Below, piece after piece: positions 29,663-39,648 of a stretch of DNA of 64,000 bases (positions within the stretch are counted from its first letter, which is position 1; each line of letters begins with the position of its first letter). The stretch comes from Chitinophagaceae bacterium. GTDB taxonomy: Bacteria > Bacteroidota > Bacteroidia > Chitinophagales > Chitinophagaceae. The stretch is from NCBI GenBank assembly GCA_024707305.1, contig JANPZZ010000022.1, forward strand, positions 124,001 through 188,000. Reading direction: 5' to 3'. Under the pieces are notes generated by a model, which saw only the letters and a list, made by a program, of their open reading frames with translations, did no database searches and was not told the DNA's origin. A program made the translations under genes and the position numbers.

Positions 29663-32074
29663 TCATTTCCCTTTGTCTTCGTCCATAATAATCGCTTTGA
29701 TTCGTTGATACATAAATGAAATCAACAACAATAGTACCCCCAACAAAATAAACGAAGCGATTTTGCCGCCGGGAGGGATATTTCGGATATCGTAAAAGAA
29801 TAATTTCACCAGTGTTATTGTAAACAACAACAAAGATATAATTCGCAACGGCTTGTAATTGTGACGCAGGCCAAGCCAGATGAGCAGGAAACCATACAAC
29901 CCGCCAAGAATACTGAGTTGCGCTTTGTAATATAGCGTTTCCCAACGTGGTGTATCAAGCGGCGCAGCCAAATGAATGGCGAGATTTATCTGATAAAGAA
30001 TTATCGCCAGGAATAACAAAAGTCCCAACGACACAACCCAACTGACCATGTATTGAAATTCCTTCCACTCCACCGGCTCCGGATCGCGAAAAAAACGAAT
30101 CAACTGGCCGGCGTTATAAAGAACAAATGGAATCGACAGCCAATTGGCAAGAAAATGATACGACATGCCTTTTTCAACCAAAAAGCGGTGAAGATCCGTA
30201 TTCATTCGCGCGCATAATAAAACCAACAGGAATGTTGCAATATTGACAAAGACCAACAGAAACGGCCGGACTTTTAATCCGATACTCAGGCGGGTTGCCA
30301 ACGCCGCCACCGACACAAGATATAGCTGAACGTACAACATGTACACCGGCGCCTCAGGTATGGCCATGCTGAACTGATGCATGATTTCAAATAAGCCTGC
30401 AAGAAACAGGATAACAACCGCCCCCACAGGATATAACTGATTCTTAAAATAATCAGAGGTAGTAGGATTGCTGAACTCGTCGACACCATTCTTGCGAAGA
30501 AGATATCGGCGAAGATACAAAGTGCCACCTACAACAACGGAGCTTACAAAAACCTTGTTAAGCATTACTGGCATTTCTACATATTCAAACAGGTATTCTG
30601 ACACCCAAAGAAAAAGGATACTAACCACCGCGATCATCTGGACGTTAATGGATGCCGTTAAAAGCAGTTTGAATTTGGTACGAATACCCATCCATAATAG
30701 CAAAATTGCTTCAAGCGACCAGAACAAAGTCATTTCATGTCCATTCAACTGCAACAATGCAAACAGGGTAAACAGTGTAATACTGATACCAATCATTAAC
30801 CAGCTGAAGTTACGATCCATTGATTTGCTCCGGAAAAAGAAAAGCCCTAAAATCGCATTGAACGCAGCCATCGAAAGCGTAAAGATGCCTTCCTTCCAAC
30901 TCATATCTATATTTGACAAACAGGTCATTCCGGCAAGGAAATAAAACAGCTGTGTTGCAACAATCAGTAAAAAATCAAGTGCAGCAAATGGACGCCTTGT
31001 TCTCACATTGTTGAGAATATGCATGGCCATAAAGAGCACGAAGAACAATGTCGCAAAGAACAAAGCATCCCTGAATGGAAACACACGCGCACTATCCATC
31101 CATGCGCGATCAATCAACCATCCACCGAATATGATTGTAGATCCAATTATGCTGATGATATTAATCGCCGGCCATTTCCGGAACCAGGAGAGGGCGGTCA
31201 TGCCAGCACAAAGGATGGCGAGATAAGTAAACAATGCGATATAATTGTCGTTACCGGTACTTGCCAGAAAAGGTGTTGCAAATCCGCCAATCAGCGCTAT
31301 AATCGCTAGTTCCTGCCGGTTATAATAAAGCGCTAAAACAACAGCAAATACAGTAGTGAGCACCATAATACCAAACGCCGCCTGATGACTGAGGAGATGA
31401 TATTGATGAAAGGCAAATGCGATACTGAAATACAACACCGAAAGTCCGCCACCTACTAATACAGAGCTAAATGCGCGATATTTCTTTCTTGTACGATGAG
31501 CTATACCGATAAGCGCCGCTCCACAGAATAACCCAATCGACACACGACCCACTTCATTTATCCAATCTTTATCAATCGCGTATTTGACGAAAAATGCAAT
31601 CCCTAAAACGAGGACAGCTATACCTATTTTATTGGCCAGGTGACCGCCAATAAATTCTTCCATGTTTTCTTTCTTCAGCCAGGAAATAGCGTCTTCTGCC
31701 TCCCGTGCGGGTGTGTAATCTTCAATAGACGTTTCCAAAGGAACGGTTGGAGGTGGAGACGGAGGTGTAGGAGTAATGGCAGCGACCTGAGGCGCCGGGG
31801 ACGGTACTTCTTTTTCTCGAACTACCGGAACCGGAGCCAGCGCGGGGGGAATATTTGTTGAGACGTCCTCCACAACAGAACTGGATTTTTCCTGCTCACG
31901 AACCTGTTTCTCATGAATTGTGGTGCCCTTTTCCAGTTTATGATTCAACACCGCGAGCTGGCTCGCCATTCTTTCAACCAAATTGGTCAAATGATCAATC
32001 TTGTTGCTCTGATTGCCCTGCCGGAAAAGAAAAATAAAAACAAGTGCAATAATGAGAATGATGATAATTGTCAT
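29663..32074 (-). CDS. DUF2339 multi-spanning membrane protein
   Basis: 803 residues. N-terminal anchor (IIIILIIALVFIFLF), a short coiled coil and a Pro-rich linker (PSPAPQVAAITPTPPSPPP), then EEFIGGHLANKIGIAVLVLGIAFFVKYAID and more than 20 membrane helices. The order and the GGHLANKIG motif identify DUF2339, a family with no known function. Intact frame over 2.4 kb. Confidence 0.9.
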   Translation of the reverse strand: MTIIIILIIALVFIFLFRQGNQSNKIDHLTNLVERMASQLAVLNHKLEKGTTIHEKQVREQEKSSSVVEDVSTNIPPALAPVPVVREKEVPSPAPQVAAITPTPPSPPPTVPLETSIEDYTPAREAEDAISWLKKENMEEFIGGHLANKIGIAVLVLGIAFFVKYAIDKDWINEVGRVSIGLFCGAALIGIAHRTRKKYRAFSSVLVGGGLSVLYFSIAFAFHQYHLLSHQAAFGIMVLTTVFAVVLALYYNRQELAIIALIGGFATPFLASTGNDNYIALFTYLAILCAGMTALSWFRKWPAINIISIIGSTIIFGGWLIDRAWMDSARVFPFRDALFFATLFFVLFMAMHILNNVRTRRPFAALDFLLIVATQLFYFLAGMTCLSNIDMSWKEGIFTLSMAAFNAILGLFFFRSKSMDRNFSWLMIGISITLFTLFALLQLNGHEMTLFWSLEAILLLWMGIRTKFKLLLTASINVQMIAVVSILFLWVSEYLFEYVEMPVMLNKVFVSSVVVGGTLYLRRYLLRKNGVDEFSNPTTSDYFKNQLYPVGAVVILFLAGLFEIMHQFSMAIPEAPVYMLYVQLYLVSVAALATRLSIGLKVRPFLLVFVNIATFLLVLLCARMNTDLHRFLVEKGMSYHFLANWLSIPFVLYNAGQLIRFFRDPEPVEWKEFQYMVSWVVSLGLLLFLAIILYQINLAIHLAAPLDTPRWETLYYKAQLSILGGLYGFLLIWLGLRHNYKPLRIISLLLFTITLVKLFFYDIRNIPPGGKIASFILLGVLLLLISFMYQRIKAIIMDEDKGK

Positions 32075-32139
32075 AGTTAGGTTTGGTGGTTAATAGCTCA
32101 TTTTTCCTGCGCCGGACACGACTTTTTTCCAGTTATATA

Positions 32140-32265
32140 TTGTCACGCTTTCACATTTCCACATTTTCCCATTTACACATTTACACATTTACACATTTTC
32201 CCATTTTCCCATTTTCCCATTTCCTCATTTCCTCATTTCCTCATTTCCATATTTTCTCTCCGGTA
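32140..32265. repeat. One-armed octamer array
   Basis: About fourteen units, all in CATTTCC orientation (variants TTTACACA and TTTCCCAT), between the DUF2339 start and the xth stop. No left arm is present. Confidence 0.8.
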
Positions 32266-32270
32266 TCACA

Positions 32271-33035
32271 TCACTTTACTTCCAAATATACCGGGCAATG
32301 ATCACTGTGTTTCACATCAGGAAATATCTCTGCATCCACAATGTTTTTCCGGAGCGGTTCTGTTACATTGATGTAATCAATGCGCCAGCCTTTATTATTC
32401 AATCGTACAGAAGGAAAACGCTGGCTCCACCAGCTATAGCGATGTGGTTCGGGATGTACTTCGCGGAATGTATCCACCCAGCCACTCTCCAGGAATTTTG
32501 TCATCCATGCACGCTCTTCAGGTAAGAAACCGCTAGCGTTTTTATTTCCTTTCGGATCATGTATGTCGATGGCCTGGTGCGCAATATTATAGTCGCCGCA
32601 AAGAATAAGTTTGGGACGTTTCTTTTTTAATTGATTAACATACACCATCAATTCATCGAGCCAAACATATTTGTAATTCTGTCGCTCATCGCCACTCGTT
32701 CCCGACGGAAAATAAGCATTGATAAGCCGCGTGTCACCAAAATCGAGTTGTATTACACGCCCTTCATCATCACTTATTTTATGGCCCGTTCCATATTCAA
32801 CATGGTCTGGCTTTATGCGTGTGAGAACAGCAACACCACTGTAACCCTTTTTCTGCGCACTAAACCAATAATCATGGTAACCCAGATCATTGAAAAGAGT
32901 ATGGTTTACATTCGCTTTTTCGGCCTTTGTTTCCTGCAAACAAATAACATCAGCAGGGTTTGTTTTCAACCATTCGATGAATCCTTTGTTAATAGCTGCA
33001 CGGATGCCGTTGACATTATAACTGATGATGCGCAT
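32271..33035 (-). CDS. xth: Exodeoxyribonuclease III
   Basis: AP endonuclease/3'-5' exonuclease of base-excision repair; 254 residues, full length. Active-site motifs: SYNVNGIRAA, CLQETKAEK (metal-binding Glu), GVAVLTR, CGDYNIAH, SWWSQRF, RIDYI and the final KHSDHCPVYLE with catalytic Asp-His. Confidence 0.95.
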   Translation of the reverse strand: MRIISYNVNGIRAAINKGFIEWLKTNPADVICLQETKAEKANVNHTLFNDLGYHDYWFSAQKKGYSGVAVLTRIKPDHVEYGTGHKISDDEGRVIQLDFGDTRLINAYFPSGTSGDERQNYKYVWLDELMVYVNQLKKKRPKLILCGDYNIAHQAIDIHDPKGNKNASGFLPEERAWMTKFLESGWVDTFREVHPEPHRYSWWSQRFPSVRLNNKGWRIDYINVTEPLRKNIVDAEIFPDVKHSDHCPVYLEVK

Positions 33036-33204
33036 GCTGGTGGATGTTTAATTTTCGAAAGTAATGAGTTTTTACGCACAACGAAAATTTCAGCAACTAT
33101 CTTTAACAAAACCCTGACCGGGTTAAATGCGAGATATATCATTAGTTATCAGGCATAGTATAAGAAAATTATATCTTAATTTTATCGCTGCCAAAAAACA
33201 GGAA

Positions 33205-33935
33205 ATGAAGAACGAAGAAAGAATTATCCGGGAAAGGAACATGTTTATCTGGATGGACCCAAAAGTCGTGGCTATGAACTCAGCTTTGCTTTCCGCGTGT
33301 TTAGACAGATGTTGAAAGGCTTTCGTACACTTCACTTTGTCGGCCCCTGCATCACGGTTTTTGGTTCTGCTCGTTTTCAGGCCGACCACGAATACTATAA
33401 ACAAGCGGAAGAGTTCGGAAAACGCATTGCACAGATGGGTTTTACAACCATGACAGGTGGTGGTCCCGGAATTATGGAAGCAGCCAATAAAGGCGCCTTC
33501 GAAAATGGAGGATTATCCGTGGGGTGTAATATTCAACTTCCTTTCGAGCAACATATCAATCCTTACGTACATAAAGCTGTTACATTCGAGCACTTCTTTG
33601 TTCGCAAAGTGCTGCTGATTAAATATAGTTACGCCTTTATCATCCTGCCCGGTGGATTTGGTACCATGGATGAGTTTTTTGAAACCCTTACACTGGTACA
33701 AACAAAATCGCTCACGCAGTTTCCCATTGTATTATTTGGAAAAGAATATTATCGCGAACTGTTGGAGGCAATGAATGACATGGCCGAACGCGGAACGATT
33801 TCAAAAGAAGATATGAACCTGGTGTTGGTGACAGATGATTATGACGAAGCGATGAATCATATCAAACAGTACATCACAACCAATTATAAAGTAAAACCGA
33901 GACGTAAACTCTGGTGGTTATTTGAGAAACGATAA
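33205..33935 (+). CDS. LOG-family protein (TIGR00730 type; frameshifted)
   Basis: About 243 residues. Motifs TGGGPGIMEAANKGA and PGGFGTMDEFFETLTLVQ are the nucleotide-monophosphate-binding signatures of the LOG/YgdH family, which release the base from nucleoside monophosphates (cytokinin-type activity in some). The ATG at 33205 is one frame off the main part; the shift is near 33236 (GGAAAGGAACATG), after which the frame reads HVYLDGPKSRGYELSFAFRV. The cellular substrate is unknown. Confidence 0.88.
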
Positions 33936-34037
33936 ACATTCGGACTGGTTTAGGTTAAGGTTTGTATGATAATAAAAAAATAATTCACGTAGAATAAAAT
34001 CAGCTCTCAACAACAAACGCCAAAACCTTCAATAACC

Positions 34038-34298
34038 ATGAACTTCGTCGACTTCCTGGGTGCCGCAGCGGGAGCTGTTACCACCCTGACTTTTCTGCCA
34101 CAACTGATTAAAACATGGAAGAATAAATCGGCAAAAGATGTTTCACTATTAATGTTTGTAATTGCTGTTGTGAACGAGATTATGTGGATTACCTGGGCAG
34201 CATTGCTCAATCCCGTTAACTGGACCATCATCTGGACCAATGGTGTGCTAATGGCCATGGCACTTTCAATTATCTATTTAAAACTTCGATATAAATAA
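34038..34298 (+). CDS. SemiSWEET sugar transporter
   Basis: 86 residues, three membrane helices, one PQ-loop unit (TFLPQLIKTWKNKSAKDVS). Works as a dimer that moves small sugars down their gradient. The last base of its TAA is the first base of the HAD gene ATG, so the two are translationally coupled. Confidence 0.9.
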   Translation: MNFVDFLGAAAGAVTTLTFLPQLIKTWKNKSAKDVSLLMFVIAVVNEIMWITWAALLNPVNWTIIWTNGVLMAMALSIIYLKLRYK

Positions 34299-34915
34299 TG
34301 AAACCTGCAATCAATACAATCATTTTTGATCTGGGAGGTGTTTTAATAGACTGGAATCCCCGCTATGTTTTTCACGACAAATACTTTGATTCACCAGATA
34401 AGCTTGAATATTTCTTTAGCGAGATTTGTACTCCCGACTGGAATGAAGAGCAGGACGCAGGACGTTCTATTGTTGAGGCAACACAGCTGCTCGTAGAAAA
34501 GTACCCTGAATGGGAAACAGCCATCCGCGATTTTTATGGGCAGTGGACATCAATGCTGGGCGGGCCTATTCATGGAACGGTTGACATTTTTCGCGAGTTG
34601 AAAGAAAAAGGAACGTATAAAACATATGCGCTCACCAACTGGCAGTCCGGTTTGTTTGATATTGCATTGGTAAGATATAATTTTCTGCACTGGTTTGATG
34701 GTCGCGTTGTAAGTGGCGATGAAAAAACACGCAAACCTTTTCCCGAATTTTATCAGCGACTACTTGATCGCTATTCAGTAAATCCGTTAGAAGCAGTATT
34801 TATTGACGACAACCTGCGCAATATAAAAGCAGCGGAAGAAATGGGGATCAACAGTATCCATTTTCAGTCTGCAAAAGATTTGCGTGAGAAGTTAACTGCA
34901 ATGGGTGTTCTCTGA
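34298..34915 (+). CDS. HAD-superfamily phosphatase
   Basis: 205 residues. HAD motif I is IIFDLGGVLIDWN, motif II ALTNWQ, motif III Lys in TRKPFPEFY, motif IV VFIDDNLRN. This is the IA subfamily with a helical cap (epoxide-hydrolase-N/YihX-like). Coupling to SemiSWEET suggests that it may act on a sugar phosphate; this is inference. Confidence 0.88.
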   Translation: MKPAINTIIFDLGGVLIDWNPRYVFHDKYFDSPDKLEYFFSEICTPDWNEEQDAGRSIVEATQLLVEKYPEWETAIRDFYGQWTSMLGGPIHGTVDIFRELKEKGTYKTYALTNWQSGLFDIALVRYNFLHWFDGRVVSGDEKTRKPFPEFYQRLLDRYSVNPLEAVFIDDNLRNIKAAEEMGINSIHFQSAKDLREKLTAMGVL

Positions 34916-34939
34916 TAACAAGGGAAATATTTACGCCAT

Positions 34940-35626
34940 CTATTCAGGAATTTTCTTTCTGAATTCAGACCAGTAAGTATCACTAACCGGCAATACCTGG
35001 TTGTGAATGGTTACTCTTTTCTTTTCGATCGATTGAATTGCTGCAAGCGAGATGATATAAGATTTATGAATTCGTATAAAATCCGTGGCGGGTAGCTCTT
35101 CCTCGAAACTCCGCAGACTTTGCAGCGTTAGCGTCTTTCCACCGGTATGGTGAATGGCAACATAGTCGCGCAAACTTTCGAAATAAAAGATATCACGCAG
35201 ATTTATTTTTATAATGCGGTATTCTGACTTTACAAAAATATAATTGGGAATCTCCGGTCGTATAACCTGTGGCGCAGCGATCCGTTCTCTCGCTTTTTGC
35301 ACAGCAGTCAGGAACCGTTCTTTAGAGAATGGTTTAAGCAAATAATCCACCACGTCCAGCTCGAAAGCCTGTAATGCATATTCTTCGTATGCAGTTGTGA
35401 GAATGATTTTTGATTTTCCGTTCAATATTTTCATGAACTGAATGCCAGTTAAATCCGGCATCTGAATGTCTAAAAAAATAAGATCCACTTTTCCTTCCTG
35501 CGCTATTTGCAAAGCCGCGTATACATCTGTTCCTGCGTACACAACTTCAATATCGGGTACAACCGCTGTGTATTCTTTCAGCAGCTTAACCGCCAGCGGT
35601 TCGTCGTCTAGAATAATGCAGGTCAA
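34940..35626 (-). CDS. LytTR-family response regulator
   Basis: 228 residues, intact. Receiver motifs: ILDDEPLA, phosphoacceptor Asp in LIFLDIQMP, Lys in VDYLLKPFS. The C-terminal LytTR domain includes YIFVKSEYRIIKINL, IFYFESLRDYVAIH and FIRIHKSYII. Start is a TTG at 35626; no ATG lies in frame above it before a stop. It pairs with the LytS-like kinase upstream, 16 bp away. Confidence 0.93.
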   Translation of the reverse strand: MTCIILDDEPLAVKLLKEYTAVVPDIEVVYAGTDVYAALQIAQEGKVDLIFLDIQMPDLTGIQFMKILNGKSKIILTTAYEEYALQAFELDVVDYLLKPFSKERFLTAVQKARERIAAPQVIRPEIPNYIFVKSEYRIIKINLRDIFYFESLRDYVAIHHTGGKTLTLQSLRSFEEELPATDFIRIHKSYIISLAAIQSIEKKRVTIHNQVLPVSDTYWSEFRKKIPE

Positions 35627-35642
35627 TTTGTATTAAGTTGAT

Positions 35643-36663
35643 TTAAACTTCGCGCAATAATCGCAGGTTGACTTCAAAATTCTCTCCATTTTCAATGCAT
35701 TCAATGTGATGTTGGCCTGGATAAATTAACGTAAGCCGTTTCTTCACATTCTCCAGCCCAATTCCACCCGAATGATCTTTATGGCGATTTGAAATTTTAT
35801 TACGTACCAATAAATTTAATTCCTTTTCTTCTGCCGCCAATACTATTTCCAGGGGACTCGTGCGGAAATCGCCATGTTTGAATGCGTTTTCAAAAAAAAG
35901 GAATGAAAAGGTAAGGTGCTATTGGCCAGTCTTCCCAGTTTCCATTTAAACGTTGCCGCACTTCTACCTGTTGTTCAAAGCGCAATTGCTGCAGCGCAAT
36001 AAAATGTTGTATATAATCCCACTCTTTTTTCAATGGTACACGCTCATTTTTTTCATAAAGAAGATAACGCATCAATGCTGATAACTGTAAAACCGCTCCA
36101 GGTGCTTCGGGCGATTTATCGTATACGAGTGAATAAATATTATTGAGTGTATTGAATAAAAAGTGCGGATTGATTTGGGTGCGAAGAAATTGCAATTCTG
36201 CTTCGCGGTTCTTTTGCATCAAAGCTGCCTGGTCTTTTTGTTGCTGAATCTGTGCATCAAGAAGATAAAGCAACGTACCGAGCATAATATACACGAGCGC
36301 GTAATAGGCATTATCGAGAATATAATAGAGAATAGAAGTGCCTTCTCTATAATTCCTGTAATCGAAAAACAAGGGAGATAACACCTCTTCCAGAATGTAT
36401 CGTGTAATCGTAAAGAATAAAATCAGGATGATTACGGCCGGAAGAATCCAGATATATTTTCGTTGCGGTATGATTCTCCGAAACAATTCACGACAAAGTA
36501 GAAATGTGCCAAGGCTATAAATGATTTGTGAAAAATGGAGTGGGGAAAATGAATTGCCTGGTGTAATTGGTTGATTAAACTTAACAGCATTGATCAAATC
36601 GAGTCCCCAAACCATCATAAAGATGACAACTGCATAACTAAGGTATCGCTGTGTTCGGGTCAT
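35643..36663 (-). CDS. LytS-type sensor histidine kinase (frameshifted)
   Basis: About 340 residues: four to five membrane helices, a short coiled coil, then the His_kinase box QINPHFLFNTLNNIYSL with the phosphoacceptor His, and the ATPase domain. The frame breaks in an A/T run near 35893, between APYLFIPFF and ENAFKHGDF (N box). The C-terminal part has GGIGLENVKKRLTLIYP. I take the ATG at 36663. Operon with the LytTR regulator. Confidence 0.88.
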
Positions 36664-36829
36664 TATGCTAAGATAAAGCGGGTGTTGCTGAAAATGATAA
36701 TTTATCTGCAAAACAGGTGCTTTTGTCTGCAAATCCGTTACCGACTACTGGCAGACGAAAAGCCCTGATTTGCAGATCGCTTTTGTAAGTGTATCGCAAT
36801 TTTTAAATTTTTGCCGAAACATTTATACT

Positions 36830-37704
36830 ATGCGATCACTATTCATTATTCCGGCCCTTATTTTTTCAATACAGATAAATGCCCAGCAGGTAAACTGGGA
36901 TAAAATAAGGGAAGCACATCCCGACAAAATTCTGCACGCTGGTGAGCGAAAACCAATAAAAGTGTTGATGTTGGGAACGTTTCATTTCGCGTATCCCAAC
37001 CTCGATGCACATAAAACTGATTCTGCAAATTATGTGGATGTAATGTCGCCCGAACGGCAAAAAAAGAGGTGGAGGAACTCGCAGAGGTAATCAGTCGATT
37101 TAAACCAACGCGAATGTACATCGAATCGCGCTACAGGGATTTTCATGATTCATTGTACAATGAATACAAGAATGGAAATTACAAATTGGATCGTAATGAG
37201 ATCTACCAGATTGGATATCGTGTGGCCGGAATGATGGGAATGGAAAAGGTGTACAGCGTAGATGCAGGAAGTTTCCTGGGAGATAATTCGGGTCGCTTTG
37301 CTTTTATCGATAGTCTTTGGAAGGAGCCATTGCAGGATACTGTTCGTGACAGATACTGGAGCAAAAAAATTAACGAGATGTATGATGCTGGCGATTCATT
37401 GGAGAAAACGCTTACGATACTCGAGAATTTTTTGTTGATGGCAGAACAGCCAACGCTGCGCAGGATGCATGGTGCTTATCTCACGGGTGGTTTTAACACG
37501 GTTCGAAATGCGGGTCCTGACGGGCTCGCTATGTGGTGGTACAGCCGAAATTTGCGGATTTTTAATAACATTCTTTCAACCAGGCCTACACAGGAAGATC
37601 GCATTGTTGTACTCTTTGGAAATGGGCATGCGCCTATTCTCAGGCAATGTTTTGAGTCGAGCCCTGAGTTTGAAATCGTTGAATTAAAATCTCTTTTAAA
37701 ATAA
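36830..37704 (+). CDS. DUF5694 family exported protein (frameshifted)
   Basis: About 291 residues with a signal peptide (LFIIPALIFSIQINAQ). The core KPIKVLMLGTFHFAYPNLD, RFKPTRMYIESRY and VVLFGNGHAPIL have the pattern of DUF5694, distantly like TraB/ChaN heme-binding or peptidase proteins. Frame shift near 37063 (GGCAAAAAAAGAGG). Function unknown. The S41-like gene follows without a gap. Confidence 0.8.
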
Positions 37705-38985
37705 ATGATTGCCATGAAAATTCACTATCGAACCAGGTTGAACTTGTTTTTCATTTTTATACTGTCTGTGTTTAATACGTCGGTACGGGCACAGACGGAA
37801 TGCAGCGAAGCCGCAACGATGCTGTATCACGCGTTGTTGAAAACAGCATCTGGAAAAATTCAATTGAAAGGAAAAGCAGCAAGGGATTTTAATACACTGG
37901 CAGATTCAGTAATAGCTTCTGCAGACAAAAGCACCAGTCGGTTGGGTTGTTTTATGCAACTTTCGCAACTCATGCAGCCATTGCGTGATAATCACCTGCA
38001 TTTTTCAGAAAAGCCGGTCCAAGCCATTCCGGTTGATTCACTGCAGAGTAAAACCTGGACTCAGCACTATCGATCGACTGATCATTTCAAAGAATTTCCT
38101 CGCATAAATCTTTCACTTGATTCATTAGAGAAGCAGATGACGTTAGAAAGGGTACATCCATGGGAGGGGATATACTTTCTGGGAAATTATATGAAGCTGG
38201 CGGTGTATAAAAATGAGCTGTCGGATACACTCATCGCTGTCGTTCTGGAAAGTTATTTACCGCAATGGGTGCCCGGTCAGGTGATGGCCTGGTTCTGGCC
38301 GCGAATAGAAACCGGCATGGCGTCAGTTTATGCAGATTACTATAATAAGAACTGGAACTTTCATCGGAATGTGCGTTTGATTAACAACCGAATTCCTTTT
38401 TTGGGTTGGCGGAAAAATTTTGAACAAACCGATTTTGTAAATATTTCGCGCAAAGCGGATTTGTTTTCTTTTAAACGCCTGCAACAGGATATTGATTACC
38501 TGAGAGTAGGTTCCTTTTCCGCCTATACAGAAAACAGAGCTGCTTCACAATTGTTCTTGCAAAAAATAAAAGATTCATTGTCGGGGAAAGTTCTTGTAAT
38601 CGACCTGCGCAATAATGGAGGAGGTGCGGGAAAAGTTGCAAAACCATTTGAAATAATGCTGCGCAAGCAGGCGCGTAAAAAGAATGTATTTCTTTTGATG
38701 AATAACGCTACCGTAAGTGAAGCGGAATGTTTTATTATCAAATTTATGGGACGAAAAAATATCTATACCGTTGGTGAAACCACGCGCGGTATGATTGCTT
38801 TTGGAAACAACCGGGGAAGTTGGGTCGAAACCGGCCATTATTTTAAGTTATACATAACCGATATGAAGGGCACTAAAATGGAGCAACAGCTTGAGGATTA
38901 TGGTGTTGAACCATCCATTAAGCTGAATCCTGATTCCGATTGGGAAGAGCAGTTATTAAAGGTAATCCATGAAAAAAGTAAGTAG
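37705..38985 (+). CDS. S41-like peptidase, exported
   Basis: 426 residues with a signal peptide (NLFFIFILSVFNTSVRAQ; start at 37705 or at the second Met at 37714). The C-terminal third has the tail-specific protease fold: VLVIDLRNNGGGAG, then NNATVSEAECFIIKFM, where the Ser of TVSEAE matches the nucleophile, then YTVGETTRGM. No PDZ domain is visible, unlike classical CtpA. It abuts the DUF5694 gene and may act with it in the periplasm. Confidence 0.8.
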   Translation: MIAMKIHYRTRLNLFFIFILSVFNTSVRAQTECSEAATMLYHALLKTASGKIQLKGKAARDFNTLADSVIASADKSTSRLGCFMQLSQLMQPLRDNHLHFSEKPVQAIPVDSLQSKTWTQHYRSTDHFKEFPRINLSLDSLEKQMTLERVHPWEGIYFLGNYMKLAVYKNELSDTLIAVVLESYLPQWVPGQVMAWFWPRIETGMASVYADYYNKNWNFHRNVRLINNRIPFLGWRKNFEQTDFVNISRKADLFSFKRLQQDIDYLRVGSFSAYTENRAASQLFLQKIKDSLSGKVLVIDLRNNGGGAGKVAKPFEIMLRKQARKKNVFLLMNNATVSEAECFIIKFMGRKNIYTVGETTRGMIAFGNNRGSWVETGHYFKLYITDMKGTKMEQQLEDYGVEPSIKLNPDSDWEEQLLKVIHEKSK

Positions 38986-39071
38986 TTTCATAGAGGTAGT
39001 ATCGCGAAAAACAACAAAAAGTTATGAAATTCAGGGCAGGATAATTATTATTGTAGAAATTAAACTGCTAT

Positions 39072-39563
39072 ATGGAGAATCAACATCACCAAACTGAAGA
39101 AACTTCATTGTTGGCCGATGACCCGAATTTGATACTGCAATATGAAGAGGCTTCTTCAAACAAACGAATTGTAAATTTTCTGGTTGACACTATATTTTGT
39201 CGCTATGCCATGGGTTATGGAATTGGTTTTCTGATAGGATCAATTTTAAATGCTGTAAACCCGGCTTTTCTTTATAATGCTATTTATGGAGATGGGGAGA
39301 GAGAATTTTATATTTATCTGTATCTCGTTGCAATCGTAAGCTGGGTACTCTATTACACCATTTGCGAAAAAGCATTTAAAGGTGTAACACTTGGAAAAGC
39401 ATTTTCCGGTACGCGTGCTATGCGTGAGGATGGCAGCGAACTGACTTTTAAAGATGCATTGCTGCGTTCACTCATTCGAACTATTCCTTTTGAAGCTTTC
39501 AGTGGACTGGCTGGCCGTCCCTGGCATGATACATGGACAAAAACCACAGTGGTTAATAAATAG
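39072..39563 (+). CDS. RDD family membrane protein
   Basis: 163 residues. RIVNFLVDTIFCRY is the R-D-D-type first helix (N-F-L-V-D), followed by a second helix and FKGVTLGKAFSGTRAMREDGS, typical of RDD proteins. Transport role suspected for the family but unproven. Confidence 0.85.
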   Translation: MENQHHQTEETSLLADDPNLILQYEEASSNKRIVNFLVDTIFCRYAMGYGIGFLIGSILNAVNPAFLYNAIYGDGEREFYIYLYLVAIVSWVLYYTICEKAFKGVTLGKAFSGTRAMREDGSELTFKDALLRSLIRTIPFEAFSGLAGRPWHDTWTKTTVVNK

Positions 39564-39582
39564 AAACTAACTGCTTTCAATA

Positions 39583-39623
39583 AAATTGCCCTTTCGGTTA
39601 AATACCTGAAAGGGCAGTTTGTT
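39583..39623. terminator. Bidirectional terminator between RDD and metH
   Basis: Stem TGCCCTTTCGG / CCTGAAAGGGCA, loop of seven, T-rich on the plus side and A-rich on the other, as expected between convergent genes. Confidence 0.8.
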
Positions 39624-39648
39624 TATGATATATTGTGAGCGTTTGCGA